Shown here piece after piece: positions 43,113-53,267 of a stretch of DNA of 64,000 nt. Under the pieces are notes generated by a model. It was not told the origin of the DNA. It worked only from the letters and a program-made list of their open reading frames with translations, and did no database searches. Location of the stretch: positions 47,732 through 111,731 of the forward strand of contig DATGZN010000001.1 of the NCBI GenBank assembly GCA_035297145.1, written 5' to 3'. Within the stretch, counting starts at the first letter, position 1. Every line of letters starts with the position of its first letter. The stretch is from QHXW01 sp035297145. GTDB lineage: Bacteria; Acidobacteriota; Terriglobia; Bryobacterales; Bryobacteraceae. The position numbers and the translations under genes are program-made.

Positions 43113-44990
43113 ATGAGCGTGTCGCGCCGGAGCCCTACGAAGTCCAATATCGGGGCTGTTGTCCTGGTGTTTGCGGTCGTCGCGGCGCTGTATTTCGCAC
43201 GCGACATTCTGATTCCGCTGGCATTCGCCTTGGTTCTGACATTCCTGTTGACGCCGGCGGTTGCGTTATTGGAAAAGTTACACATGGGGCGGGTTCTGCC
43301 CGTTATCCTGGCAGTCTTAGTATCGATGGCGGCGGCAGGCTGGATTACCTGGATCATAGCGAATCAGCTTGTTGATGTCGCGAGCCAGTTGCCTACGTAT
43401 CGGCAAACCATCCATGTAAAGATTGAGGCACTTCGCAACCGTGGAAAGGGACCATTAGGCCGGGCCGCCGACAGCGCGGAAGACATTGGAAAGGAACTTT
43501 CCAGTCCCGACGCTCCAGCGATTGCCTCCACGCCTCCGATGCGGAATCAAAAAGACCGAAACGTACCCAAGATCCCACCGCCTCCCGTGCCCGTGCAGAT
43601 CGTCCAGACTCGGACAAACGGATTGTCCGAGATTCCCGATCTGCTGAAGCCGTTTCTTGCGCCCCTTGGGCGCGCAGGTATGGTCCTCATTTTTGCAATT
43701 TTCATGCTGCTCAAGAGAGAGGACCTGAGGAATCGTCTTCTCCGGCTTGTCGGGCTCGGCCAGATGAATATGATGACGCAAGCGCTGGACGACGCCGCGC
43801 ATCGTGTCAGCCGATATTTATTGATGCAGTTTTTGGTCGACGCCGGTTTTGGGACCTTGTTTGGGATCGGACTTTATTTCATTGGCGTGCCTAATCCCGT
43901 GTTGTGGGGAGTTTTGGCAGGCATCTTGCGCATTGTGCCCTACGTCGGAACGCTTGTCGCAGCCGCCATGCCGATCATACTTTCACTCGCGGTTTTCAAT
44001 GGGTGGCTGCCACCATTGCTCGTCTTTTCGCTGTTCGCCGGCCTCGAACTGATCATTAGCAACTTCGTCGAGCCCTTGCTATACGGCGTGCATACGGGGA
44101 TTTCTTCGCTAGCACTATTGGTAACGGCTGTTTTCTGGACTGTCCTTTGGGGCCCCGCAGGCCTCATCTTGTCTACACCACTCACAGTCTGCGTTGTTGT
44201 CCTCGGCCGCTATTTTCCTCAACTCTCGTTCTTGCACATATTGCTGGGGGATGACGAGGCTCTCGACGCTGAAGCTCAACTCTACCAGCGGTTGCTAGCC
44301 ATGGATCAATCAGAAGCGCGGACCATTGTCGAGTCTTTTCTGAAGGGAAGGCCTTTGATCGAGTTATACGATTCGGTCCTGATACCTGCCTTAAGCCTGG
44401 CTGAGCAGGACCGGCATAACGGGACACTTGACGCCACACATGAGGACTTTCTCTTTCTGAGCATCAACGAAATGATGGCCGAGTTTGCCGAGTACCAGCC
44501 GGTGCTCGGTTCGCCGGAGAAAGAAGGCGACGATCGAGGACCAGGCCCGACTGGGGATTTCAATACCCGGATACTCTGTCTGCCGGCACTGGATCAGGCT
44601 GATGAGATAACGGCCGCGATGTTGGCGCAACTCTTGGAGCAGAAAGGCTACGTGGCCCTATCCTTTCCCCACGGCACCTCGCCCCTAGAGATGGTCGCAT
44701 TGCTCAATCCAAGACCGCATGATCTGATCTGTATCTCCGCGTTACCTCCTTACGCATTTTCGCCCGCGCGCACGATCTGCAAGCAAGTCCGGGGACGCTT
44801 TCCTGGAATCATGGTTGTTGTCTGTGTCTGGGGATTCACAGGCGATACAGAGAAGGCCAAGGCCCGCTTTGAACGAAATCAACCGGATCGACTGTTAACG
44901 AGCTTGGCGCAGGCCCTGGAACAAATTGAGGAGCTGGTTAGTCTGAAAAATAGTGTTTCCGCCGAACTACAATCGGAAACCGGTGCGTAG
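43113..44990 (+). CDS. AI-2E/PerM-family transporter with extra C-terminal cytosolic domain
   Basis: 625 residues. The first ~380 are the AI-2E exporter fold: two helix pairs at the N-terminus, a hydrophilic insert, then LLMQFLVDAGFGTLFGIGLY, LRIVPYVGT and WGPAGLILSTPLTVCVVVLG. Family members are ~350 residues. The extra ~240 include a Rossmann-like segment (LCLPALDQADEITAAMLAQL, LICISALPP, RGRFPGIMVVVCVWG) resembling cobalamin-binding-type domains but without the DxHxxG cobalamin motif. A small sensory or partner role for this tail is inference. A strong terminator follows. Confidence 0.85.
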   Translation: MSVSRRSPTKSNIGAVVLVFAVVAALYFARDILIPLAFALVLTFLLTPAVALLEKLHMGRVLPVILAVLVSMAAAGWITWIIANQLVDVASQLPTYRQTIHVKIEALRNRGKGPLGRAADSAEDIGKELSSPDAPAIASTPPMRNQKDRNVPKIPPPPVPVQIVQTRTNGLSEIPDLLKPFLAPLGRAGMVLIFAIFMLLKREDLRNRLLRLVGLGQMNMMTQALDDAAHRVSRYLLMQFLVDAGFGTLFGIGLYFIGVPNPVLWGVLAGILRIVPYVGTLVAAAMPIILSLAVFNGWLPPLLVFSLFAGLELIISNFVEPLLYGVHTGISSLALLVTAVFWTVLWGPAGLILSTPLTVCVVVLGRYFPQLSFLHILLGDDEALDAEAQLYQRLLAMDQSEARTIVESFLKGRPLIELYDSVLIPALSLAEQDRHNGTLDATHEDFLFLSINEMMAEFAEYQPVLGSPEKEGDDRGPGPTGDFNTRILCLPALDQADEITAAMLAQLLEQKGYVALSFPHGTSPLEMVALLNPRPHDLICISALPPYAFSPARTICKQVRGRFPGIMVVVCVWGFTGDTEKAKARFERNQPDRLLTSLAQALEQIEELVSLKNSVSAELQSETGA

Positions 44991-45033
44991 TCGTGCGCGG
45001 CCGGTCTAAGGTGTACGAGTTGCCCGTTAAGAG

Positions 45034-45064
45034 GATGCCGGGCCGACAAGCCCGGCATCTTTCT
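45034..45064 (+). terminator. Rho-independent terminator
   Basis: A perfect 10-bp stem GATGCCGGGC / GCCCGGCATC (45034-45043, 45050-45059) with a CGACAA loop, followed by TTTCT, 44 bp after the exporter stop codon. Confidence 0.85.
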
Positions 45065-45499
45065 AGCAAAGCGCTTCCTGCCTCACCTCGCCAACAGCAT
45101 GTTAGACCTTTTATTGGCCTCTGGCTACGCAGGTCGTCAAAGTGCCCTAACTTAGCAGACACACCGTTGATCGTCTGTTCAAGAGTGATCACAGTTATTG
45201 GCGAACTATTCAGTTAAGGCGAGGGCCCGATATCGCCGTGGAGTAGCGACAGCAGATCCCGCACTTCCCATGTGGAGATTCTGCACCGTTGCGCTCCAAC
45301 ATTGGTGGGATGGCGTACGCACTCGAAAACACGGAGGTGCCGTGGCGATCACAGCCAACTAGCGATCTTGTGTGCCGACCGGTTCTCGAAGAAACGTGTC
45401 ACGAATAAGCCGTCCGTGAGCAGTTTTGCACAGACTGGGGCCGCCAGGCCCGCTAGTATACAGGCTGGAGCAGAACGACACCACACAAAGTAACGGACA
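45065..45499. other. 435-bp gene-free interval
   Basis: No open frame with coding character and no RNA structure recognised. It contains the upstream region of the cytochrome c gene. Confidence 0.4.
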
Positions 45500-46033
45500 A
45501 TGAGAACACTATTGGTCGGGCTTGTTTTAGGTGTCGCCGCCGTATTCGTTGGAGTTTACTTCTACTTCAGCCTGGGCTATGCGCCGGTAGCCACAGCAGC
45601 GCCACCGATGCCGTTTGAAGAGAAAATGGCGAACATGGCTTTGCATGCCCGGATTGCGAAAGAAGCGCCATCCAACGTGCCTCTTCCAGCCGATGAAGCG
45701 ATTCTGGTTGCCGGCGCTCTACTCTATCGGGAGCATTGTGCGGTATGCCACGGCTTGAAGGGGCAAGCCGAGACCGCGATCGCAAGAGGCATGTTTCCAA
45801 AACCCCCGCAGCTCTTTCAGGGACACGGCGTGACAGATGATCCTGTTGGCGAGACTTACTGGAAGGCAAAGAACGGCATCCGGCTCACCGGCATGCCCGG
45901 GTACGGTTCATCATTGAGTGACCAACAGCTTTGGCAGGTGAGCTTGCTGCTGGCTCATGCCGGCAAATTGCCGCCGGGCGCTGAAAAGGAGCTCAACGCT
46001 TCACCGACCATAAGCCAGTCTGCGCAGAACTGA
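45500..46033 (+). CDS. Membrane-anchored mono-haem cytochrome c
   Basis: 177 residues. An N-terminal uncleaved helix or signal anchor (LLVGLVLGVAAVFVGVYFYF), then a class I cytochrome c domain with the haem motif CAVCH and a distal GIRLTGMPGY methionine. Electron carrier on the periplasmic face. No oxidase or reductase gene adjoins; DUF3300 and DUF2950 genes follow on the same strand. Confidence 0.9.
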   Translation: MRTLLVGLVLGVAAVFVGVYFYFSLGYAPVATAAPPMPFEEKMANMALHARIAKEAPSNVPLPADEAILVAGALLYREHCAVCHGLKGQAETAIARGMFPKPPQLFQGHGVTDDPVGETYWKAKNGIRLTGMPGYGSSLSDQQLWQVSLLLAHAGKLPPGAEKELNASPTISQSAQN

Positions 46034-46111
46034 TGTTTCCTGACCCACAAAAGCCGCGTGCTATTTAGAATGCGCGCTGGAGGCGGAAAAGTGACAGATA
46101 CGAGAGTTCAA

Positions 46112-47392
46112 ATGGTACTTCGTCAGGCTGTCGGCATTGTTTGGATACTGCTCCTGCTCCCTGTTAGTGCACTTGTGGTTGCGCAAGACCAGCCGCCACC
46201 GCCCGAGCAAGCGACGCCCGAGCAGGCTGGCCCTCCCGCGCAAGCGCTGTCTCCAGATCAGTTAGCCAATCTGGTAGCGCCCATCGCGCTTTATCCCGAT
46301 TCCTTACTCAGCCAGGTCTTGGTCGCCGCCACTTATCCGCTTGAAATCGTAGAGGCGGCGCAGTGGCTGCAGCAGAATCGCAACCTCCGAGGGCCACAAC
46401 TGGTGGAGGCTGCGCGCCAGCAAAATTGGGATGCCAGTATCCAGGCGTTGGTGGTCTTCCCGGATGTGCTTACGCGGTTGAACTCAGACATTCGCTGGAC
46501 TACCGATCTGGGGAACGCATTTCTCGCTCAACAAGCCGACGTCATGAATGCTGTGCAGCGGCTGCGAGCCCAGGCTAGCCAGGCGGGCAGATTGCAGTCG
46601 AACTCTCAGGTGAACGTCACGACCCAGACGCAAGATGGGCAGCCGGCGATTGAAATTCAACCTGCCGACCCGCAGGTAGTCTACGTGCCGATCTACAATC
46701 CTGCATACATGTGGGGACCGCCCGCCTATGGTTTTTATCCGCCGCTTTTTTATCCGGGAATCGGTTTTGGATTCGGGTTCGGCCCGGGTATTTACATCGG
46801 AAGCTTCTTCGGTGGCCTTGGATGGGGCGGTTGGGGCTGGGGGCCGAATTGGTTCGGCGGCTCGATCTATATGAACAACAATTTTTTCCACCGCTACGGT
46901 TTCAACGACTTCCACGGTGGCGGCTCGTTCCAAGGCAGGAGTGCTTGGGCGCACGATCCTGGTCACCGGTTGGGCGTTCCTTACTCCAATAGTGCGGTGT
47001 CCAATCGTTTCCGCGGAGGTGGCAGTGCGCGCGGGGGAGCCAGCGTTGGACAGAGATATACCACATCGCGGGGACCGTCAGTCAATAGGGCGAATCCTGG
47101 CGGCAACCTCGCGAACCGTGGAAATTTAGGTGCAAATGTTCAGCAGTCGAGGGCGGCTCCCCAACAACACGGCGCTCCGGCCGAACGGTTTGGCAGCCGG
47201 AGCTTCCAGCCGCGAGGTTCTGGCGGGAGCCACAGCGCGTTCGGTGGAGTCCAGCCGCGCGCCCAAGCCCGGCAACAGAGCGATCATGGCTACTCCAGCC
47301 TGGGAGCGCAGCGAACGCAATCTTCTCGTGGTGGAGGAGCGTCGGCCCCACGAATGTCCGCGCCATCTCGCGGTGGCGGCGGGAGGCGATAG
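46112..47392 (+). CDS. DUF3300 secreted protein
   Basis: About 426 residues from ATG at 46112, chosen because the signal peptide (AVGIVWILLLLPVSALVVAQ) follows; an earlier ATG at 46058 adds 18 uncharacteristic residues. After a Pro/Gln-rich linker the DUF3300 domain reads LANLVAPIALYPDSLLSQVL, ATYPLEIVEAAQWL and DPQVVYVPIYNP. The C-terminal half is low-complexity, rich in Gly, Phe, Trp, then Ser, Arg and Gln. Probably an envelope or matrix-associated protein. Paired with DUF2950, 9 bp downstream. Confidence 0.88.
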   Translation: MVLRQAVGIVWILLLLPVSALVVAQDQPPPPEQATPEQAGPPAQALSPDQLANLVAPIALYPDSLLSQVLVAATYPLEIVEAAQWLQQNRNLRGPQLVEAARQQNWDASIQALVVFPDVLTRLNSDIRWTTDLGNAFLAQQADVMNAVQRLRAQASQAGRLQSNSQVNVTTQTQDGQPAIEIQPADPQVVYVPIYNPAYMWGPPAYGFYPPLFYPGIGFGFGFGPGIYIGSFFGGLGWGGWGWGPNWFGGSIYMNNNFFHRYGFNDFHGGGSFQGRSAWAHDPGHRLGVPYSNSAVSNRFRGGGSARGGASVGQRYTTSRGPSVNRANPGGNLANRGNLGANVQQSRAAPQQHGAPAERFGSRSFQPRGSGGSHSAFGGVQPRAQARQQSDHGYSSLGAQRTQSSRGGGASAPRMSAPSRGGGGRR

Positions 47393-47401
47393 GAGATGAC
47401 C

Positions 47402-48304
47402 ATGAAAACGCTCACCGTCATTCTCGGAGCCTTGATAGTCTGGCTTCCGGCAATTTCATTCGGGCAGACACCAAAGACTTTCGATTCGGCTGACGCTGCC
47501 GCCCGGGCCCTAATACAGGCGGCGGAAAAGGACGACGCGGCTGGCCTTTCCGGCTTATTCGGACCGGCTGGTAAAGACGTCCTCACTTCAGGCGATGCGG
47601 AACAGGACAAGAAAGAACGCGCCGAATTTGCGCGCCTCGCGCATGACAAAAATCAACTGGAACCCGACGAGATGAACGCGGCCGTGATGATTCTGTCTAT
47701 CGGTTCGGAGGACTGGCCGTTTCCCGTTCCCATCGTCCGGAGCAAAGACAAATGGAGCTTCGATGCCTCGCAGGGCGCCGTCGAGATCCGCGCGCGGCGT
47801 ATCGGCGTAAACGAACTGGATGCCATCGAAATCTGCGCCGGTTATGTCGAAGCGCAGACGGAATACGCAGCCCAGGATCGCGACAACCACAAAATGCTGG
47901 CGTACGCGCAGCGCATCGTGAGCGCCAAGGGACTGCACGACGGCCTCTACTGGGAAGGGAATTCCGAATCCCTTGTCCCCAAAGGATTCGCCGAAGCGGC
48001 GGTGGAAACTGGGCACACAACCGCGGCAATGCTCAAGCCTTACCACGGCTATTACTTCCGGGTGCTCAAGGCCCAAGGACCGAATGCGGAGGGAGGCCAG
48101 CACAACTACCTGGTGAAAGACTCGATGATCGGCGGCTTTGGGCTGGTTGCGTTTCCCGCTCACTACGGGACCTCCGGGATTCACACCTTCATCGTCAACC
48201 ACGATGGCGTCATCTACGAGAAGGATCTAGGAAGTCCCGCAACCAGCACCGCCACGACTGTGACACGCTACGATCCTGATAAATCCTGGACGCGAGTGGA
48301 ATAG
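47402..48304 (+). CDS. DUF2950 secreted protein
   Basis: 300 residues from ATG at 47402, 6 bases after AGGAG; the ATG at 47396 abuts the ribosome-binding site. Signal peptide (LTVILGALIVWLPAISFG) then a DUF2950 body with FDSADAAARALIQAAEKDD, the motif QGPNAEGGQHNYLV and GGFGLVAFPAHYGTSGIHTF. DUF3300 and DUF2950 genes are usually adjacent, as here, implying a joint function in the envelope, not characterised. Confidence 0.9.
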   Translation: MKTLTVILGALIVWLPAISFGQTPKTFDSADAAARALIQAAEKDDAAGLSGLFGPAGKDVLTSGDAEQDKKERAEFARLAHDKNQLEPDEMNAAVMILSIGSEDWPFPVPIVRSKDKWSFDASQGAVEIRARRIGVNELDAIEICAGYVEAQTEYAAQDRDNHKMLAYAQRIVSAKGLHDGLYWEGNSESLVPKGFAEAAVETGHTTAAMLKPYHGYYFRVLKAQGPNAEGGQHNYLVKDSMIGGFGLVAFPAHYGTSGIHTFIVNHDGVIYEKDLGSPATSTATTVTRYDPDKSWTRVE

Positions 48305-48453
48305 ACTTGCCGCAGGAGAGTGGTCAACCGCGCCGTGACTGAGTCAAAACGCTGCTTTAAGTCGACTGACGTTTTGTACGTGTCTGTTGGGCTACGCCCA
48401 CACCAGATCGTTCCAGGCTGATTCGGCGGCGGCGATGTTGATGGACACCCGGA

Positions 48454-50709
48454 ATGGCATCAGGTAACGCTGCCGAGACAGCAGTCTCGATCCTCGCGGG
48501 GCCACCAGCACGAACGGACGGGCCGGCGATTCCCGCGAAGTCGAAGAACCATAACATTCGTATTTCCCCAGCTGTCCTCGACGCCGCCGGGAAGGACGGC
48601 GAAGAGCTGCTCCAATCTTTGCGGACGACCACTGGGGGCCTGACGCAAACGGAGGCCGAGGAGCGCGCGCGCACGGCGGGTCCGAATGAAGTGGCGCAGG
48701 AACGCCGGCAAGGCTGGCCAGTGCGCCTGCTGAAAATTATCCGCAACCCGCTAGTCATCCTGCTGGCGACCTTATCGGCAGTCTCGTACGCTACGGGCGA
48801 CGCGCGCGCTGGAACTGTGATGGCGGGCATGGTAGTGCTCAGCGTCGCACTGCGCTTCATCCAGGAGGCCCGGGCGGACGCGGCTGCGGCGAAGCTCAAG
48901 GCCATGATCCACGTGACCGCCACCGTCATTCGGGATGGAGCCGCGAGGGAGATGCCACTCCGTGACCTGGTGCCCGGGGACATCATCAAGCTGTCCGCGG
49001 GCGACATGATCCCGGGCGACGTGCGGGTGCTCTCTTGCAAAGACCTCTTCGTTAGCGAGGGGAGCCTCACCGGGGAGTCGCTCCCTGTCGAGAAGTTCCC
49101 CGACCCTGAAACCAAGGTTGTCAGCTCACCGACTGAGCTTAAGAACACCTGCTTCATGGGCACAAGTGTCCAAAGCGGCACGGCGACAGCAGTCGTGGCT
49201 GCGACGGGGATCCACACCTATCTTGGCAGCATGGCCGGCTCGATCACCGAAGCCCAGGCGCCGACAAGTTTTGATAAGGGTCTCAGCCGCTTCACATGGC
49301 TCATGATCCAGCTCATGGCGGTTATGGTGCCGCTGGTCTTCCTCATCAACGGGTTCACAAAGCACGATTGGAAGGGCGCCTTCTTCTTCGCGATGGCCGT
49401 GGCCGTGGGCCTCACGCCCGAGATGCTGCCCATGATTGTCTCCGTCTGCCTTGCCAAGGGCGCGCTCGCCATGAGCCGTAAGAAGGTGATCGTCAAGCGC
49501 CTCAATGCCATCCAGAACTTCGGGGGAATGGATGTCTTGTGCACTGACAAGACGGGCACTCTCACCGAGGACCGCGTCGTCCTCATGCGGCATTGCAACG
49601 TTGCTGGCAGGGAAACTGAGGAAGTGCTCCTGGACGGCTACCTGATTAGCTACTTCCAGACGGGCCTCAAGAACCTCCTCGACCTGGCCATCCTGGATAG
49701 CTCCGACTTCCACGGGAAAACTTTGGTTGAAAAGTACAAGAAGCTGGACGAAATCCCTTTCGACTTCACGCGGCGCATGATGTCCGTGCTGGTGGAGGGT
49801 CCCGATGGCAAGGCAATCCTACTCACCAAGGGGGCTCCGGAAGAGGTCTTCCAACAGTGCTCTCAGTTCGAGCTGGACGGGAAAGTGTCGCCGATGGACC
49901 CCAGCCTGATGGTCGGGCTCAAGGAACAGTACGAGAGCCTCAGCAACGACGGCTTCCGGGTGCTGGCGGTGGCAAAGAAGGAACTGCCGGGGAAGCAGGC
50001 CTGTTCAAAGGACGATGAGCGCGACCTCGTCCTCAAAGGGTATGTCGCGTTTCTGGATCCGCCCAAGAACACCGCGGGACGTGCCATCGAAGCTCTTCAC
50101 AAGAATGGGGTGGCAGTAAAAATCCTCACTGGGGACAACCAGCTCATCAGCCGGAAGGTTTGCAAGGACGTGGGCCTCTCGGCTGATCCGATGCTCCTCG
50201 GCGGCGATGTGGAGAAAATGTCCGACGCCGAACTGGCCGATGCGGCAGAGAAGACCACGCTCTTCGCCCGTCTCTCTCCCTCACACAAGCAGCGGGTCAT
50301 CCGCGCTCTCAGGAGCAAGGGACATGTCGTCGGATTCATGGGTGACGGAATCAACGATGCCCCCGCCCTGCGAGCCGCGGACATCGGCATCTCGGTGGAC
50401 ACGGCCACCGACATCGCCAAGGAATCAGCGGATCTGATCCTGCTTGAGAAGGACCTCATGGTGCTGGAAGGGGGTGTGATCGAGGGCCGGAAGGTCTTCG
50501 CGAACATCCTCAAGTACATCCGGATGGGGGCGAGTTCCAACTTCGGCAATATGTTCAGCGTGCTGGGCGCCAGTGCCTTTCTCCCTTTCATTCCGATGGC
50601 TCCGATCCAGGTATTGACCAACAACTTGCTCTACGATTTCTCGCAAGTACCGATCCCAATAGACGCCGTGGACGAAGAGCAAGTGGCGGCGGCCGTGGAA
50701 CATCGGTGA
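48454..50709 (+). CDS. mgtA: MgtA-type Mg2+-importing P-type ATPase, main part (frameshifted)
   Basis: 751 codons of a ~890-residue MgtA. N-terminal cation-ATPase domain, helices with NPLVILLATLSAVSYATGD, actuator motif LTGESLPVEK, phosphorylation site CTDKTGTLTED, hinge MGDGINDAPALRAADIGISV and the MgtA-specific NNLLYDFSQVPIPIDAVDEE. The frame stops after a one-base insertion in the GGCGGCGG run near 50681-50695; the remaining helices continue in the next frame to 51112. It may be a real lesion or an assembly error, since both parts are perfectly conserved. Confidence 0.88.
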   Translation: MASGNAAETAVSILAGPPARTDGPAIPAKSKNHNIRISPAVLDAAGKDGEELLQSLRTTTGGLTQTEAEERARTAGPNEVAQERRQGWPVRLLKIIRNPLVILLATLSAVSYATGDARAGTVMAGMVVLSVALRFIQEARADAAAAKLKAMIHVTATVIRDGAAREMPLRDLVPGDIIKLSAGDMIPGDVRVLSCKDLFVSEGSLTGESLPVEKFPDPETKVVSSPTELKNTCFMGTSVQSGTATAVVAATGIHTYLGSMAGSITEAQAPTSFDKGLSRFTWLMIQLMAVMVPLVFLINGFTKHDWKGAFFFAMAVAVGLTPEMLPMIVSVCLAKGALAMSRKKVIVKRLNAIQNFGGMDVLCTDKTGTLTEDRVVLMRHCNVAGRETEEVLLDGYLISYFQTGLKNLLDLAILDSSDFHGKTLVEKYKKLDEIPFDFTRRMMSVLVEGPDGKAILLTKGAPEEVFQQCSQFELDGKVSPMDPSLMVGLKEQYESLSNDGFRVLAVAKKELPGKQACSKDDERDLVLKGYVAFLDPPKNTAGRAIEALHKNGVAVKILTGDNQLISRKVCKDVGLSADPMLLGGDVEKMSDAELADAAEKTTLFARLSPSHKQRVIRALRSKGHVVGFMGDGINDAPALRAADIGISVDTATDIAKESADLILLEKDLMVLEGGVIEGRKVFANILKYIRMGASSNFGNMFSVLGASAFLPFIPMAPIQVLTNNLLYDFSQVPIPIDAVDEEQVAAAVEHR

Positions 50710-51112
50710 GATCACGCGGTTCATCCTTTACATCGGCCCCATCAGCTCCATCTTCGACTACACCACTTTCTTCGTGATGCTCTGGGTCTTCAAGTGCTGG
50801 GACCCATCCCGCGCGCCCATATTTCAGACGGGCTGGTTCGTCGAGTCGCTGATGACGCAAACGCTGATCATCCACGTCATTCGCACAAATAAGATTCCCT
50901 TCATACAAAGCCGTGCGAGTTGGCCACTGACGGTCACCACGCTATCCATCATGGCCCTGGGGATGTGGTTGCCGTATTCCCCGTTGGCGCCTTCGCTGGG
51001 CCTCACAAGCCTGCCACGGACATACTGGCCGATCCTGATGCTGACGCTCCTTAGCTATATGGGCCTTACCCAGATGATCAAAGTCTGGTTGCTACGGAAT
51101 AAATGGATCTAG
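50710..51112 (+). pseudogene. mgtA: C-terminal part of MgtA in shifted frame
   Basis: The other frame reads PWNIGEITRFILYIGPISSI, then FDYTTFFVMLWVFKCW, TQTLIIHVIRTNKIPF and the last helices ending LLRNKWI-stop, the normal MgtA C-terminus. It joins the upstream frame around 50690. Without correction it would not be translated in phase. Confidence 0.85.
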
Positions 51113-51143
51113 CGACTGCCGAAGCAAAGTCGTCGAGTAGCAG

Positions 51144-52031
51144 ATGAGGCTTATTTCGCTCAAGGAGATCGCGACTCTATTCACAATTACGATTCATAAT
51201 TGGCAGGAGGATAGAGCGCCACGGCTAGGGGCCGCCCTGGCCTACTATATGGCCCTGTCGTTGGCGCCGGCTTTGCTGATTCTCCTCTCTATTTCTGGGT
51301 TTGCATTCGGCACTAACGCCGCTGAGGGCCACCTGGTCTCGCAGATCCAAAGCTTAGTGGGAGTCGAAGGTGCCAAGGTAATTCACGCCTTGCTCAAAGG
51401 GACGCACCAGCCTTCGAGTGGGATCACAGCTACCGTGCTTGCATTAGTTACCTTATTCTTCAGCGCCACCGCCGTAGTCAGCGAGCTGAAGGATGCGCTG
51501 AACACGATCTGGAAAGTTCCTGAAGACACGACTTGCAGCCGCGTCCGGAGCATGTTGAATGTGGTGACAGAGCGGCTTCTTTCATTCGTGCTCGTACTTG
51601 GCGCCGGCTTGTTCTTACTAGCCTCGCTGATTGTCAATGTATGGATTTCTGCCGCGGACCAGTTCCTGACCTCAGTCGCAGCTCCGCCACGTGCCCTAAT
51701 TCAGACCGCCGATTGGGTGGTCTCCTTGACGGTCATCACGGTTTTGTTCGCTTTCATTTTTAAAGTTCTGCCTAAGGTGCCTATGAAATGGGAGGATGTG
51801 ACCGTCGGCGCGGTCTTCACGTCGCTGCTGTTCACTGCTGGAAAGTCGTTGTTAGGAGTGTATCTCGGCAAGGCGAGTTTCACGGATACCTACGGAGCAG
51901 CGAGTTCGCTGGTAATCGTGCTTGTGTGGGTCTACTATTCCGCGCAAGTTTTTTATCTAGGTGCTGAATTCACCCGGGCGTATGCTTGTCATCGCGAACA
52001 AATGTCCACCGGTTTGTCTGGCGGGGCCTGA
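51144..52031 (+). CDS. YihY/BrkB family membrane protein
   Basis: 295 residues, six predicted helices. DRAPRLGAALAYYMALSLAP at the N-terminus and the ending YGAASSLVIVLVWVYYSAQV, FYLGAEFTRAY are the family signature. Members were once called RNase BN in error; some are proposed transporters. It follows mgtA by 31 bp on the same strand and may be co-transcribed. Confidence 0.92.
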   Translation: MRLISLKEIATLFTITIHNWQEDRAPRLGAALAYYMALSLAPALLILLSISGFAFGTNAAEGHLVSQIQSLVGVEGAKVIHALLKGTHQPSSGITATVLALVTLFFSATAVVSELKDALNTIWKVPEDTTCSRVRSMLNVVTERLLSFVLVLGAGLFLLASLIVNVWISAADQFLTSVAAPPRALIQTADWVVSLTVITVLFAFIFKVLPKVPMKWEDVTVGAVFTSLLFTAGKSLLGVYLGKASFTDTYGAASSLVIVLVWVYYSAQVFYLGAEFTRAYACHREQMSTGLSGGA

Positions 52032-52089
52032 GATGAAGTTCGCGTTTTGTCGAGATCGTGGCCGAGGACACTGAGGCACGGCAATGGAG

Positions 52090-52587
52090 TTACACTTCTC
52101 TGTTGATATCGGCGGAGGCGAGAATGGGCTTCAGCAAATACTCAGATAACTCCTGGCCCGATAGTTGTGCGTTTTCTTTTGTAAGTTTGCCGAGGATCCA
52201 CGAACCGTGCTGGCCTTCTTTATCGAGTTCGATGGTGATAGTCGACTGCTGCTTTGGAAAATCCGGGTGTACCGAGACTTTGAGGCCGCTGTTGGCTAAG
52301 GTGAGGACGAGCCGCTTACTATGCATTCCAGGGAGGTAAACCTGGCATTGGAAAGGCCCTTGGCACATGCATACCGCGGTCTGTCCGGCGCGCTTCTTGT
52401 GCTGATTGAACTCATTCACATCGCTCGAAATCGAGGAAACTAGGGCGCTCCAAGCGCTAAGCGCGCCCGGGCTTTGCTTGTTCAAACGCTCTGTCCGGCC
52501 GACTTTGGTCCCCCCCACGCTGCTCTTGACTGGAACCGGGCCTCTGTCTTTCTCCATACCCGCGAACATTTCATCAATCCATTTCAT
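52090..52587 (-). CDS. Hypothetical protein
   Basis: 165 residues from ATG at 52585-52587, which follows GGGAGCGGAACC; the frame extends 40 codons further but without a start signal. Soluble and mixed alpha/beta; it contains a Cys-rich patch CMCQGPFQCQVYLPG and ends in an acidic helical tail. No domain recognised. It precedes no obvious partner; CsbD lies upstream on the same strand. Confidence 0.55.
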   Translation of the reverse strand: MKWIDEMFAGMEKDRGPVPVKSSVGGTKVGRTERLNKQSPGALSAWSALVSSISSDVNEFNQHKKRAGQTAVCMCQGPFQCQVYLPGMHSKRLVLTLANSGLKVSVHPDFPKQQSTITIELDKEGQHGSWILGKLTKENAQLSGQELSEYLLKPILASADINREV

Positions 52588-52738
52588 ATGGTTCCGCTCC
52601 CTAGCAAGTTGCTGGTGATTGTACATGACCTTAAGGAAAGAGCCCTCAAAGCGAAGGCCCATTGTTACGAACATTGGATCCGCGATTCGCTGTTGTTTCG
52701 GCTTCATCGGTCCCCGTTCATGCCCAGACTGGCAACCT

Positions 52739-52975
52739 CTAAAGGCGGCTAGCTTTGTAACTGTCGCGCTCAGACGCGCTCATTGCGCGCGACCATTCGT
52801 CGGCCTGCTTTTCGGCCTCCGCTTTCGCCACTCCATACCGCTCCTGAATTCGCCCGACCAACTGATCCTTCTTGCCGGCGATGGCGTCCCAGTCATTGTC
52901 GGTCAGTTTACCCCAGCGCTCGCGAGCAGAGCCGGTGAAGCGCTTCCACTTACCTTCGATTTGGTCCCAATTCAC
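52739..52975 (-). CDS. CsbD-family stress protein
   Basis: 78 residues starting at a GTG (52973-52975) with AAGGAGATAAC before it. NWDQIEGKWKRFTGSARERW and DAIAGKKDQLVGRIQERYG are the CsbD signature; the fold is a small helical bundle induced by general stress in many bacteria. A longer start at 53020 would add residues unlike the family. Biochemical role unknown. Confidence 0.9.
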   Translation of the reverse strand: MNWDQIEGKWKRFTGSARERWGKLTDNDWDAIAGKKDQLVGRIQERYGVAKAEAEKQADEWSRAMSASERDSYKASRL

Positions 52976-53267
52976 GTTATCTCCTTCTTCCGGCCGTCCG
53001 GTATGACTTACCTGTGGCACGTTTACCGCCGTTTGAATGAGAGAAATTTCCAGGGCTAGACCGCCGCGAGTCGCATCATCCGGTCTCTTCTATCAGCTAA
53101 ATATGCATTCCAAGAGACAATGTTTGCACCCACGCGTGCTATCGCACTAGTAACTCCGCAAGACAGTGGCCGAGACGGAGGCCGGGGAGGGCGGCGGAAC
53201 ACTGTCTAACGGCGGACTGGCCACCTGCGTGCACACTGCATAAGCGACCTTGAAGGAGAAGATTACT

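Noticed and set aside
48304..48453. Mg2+ riboswitch before mgtA
   Set aside because: The 150-bp leader shows no M-box-like conserved elements that I can recognise.
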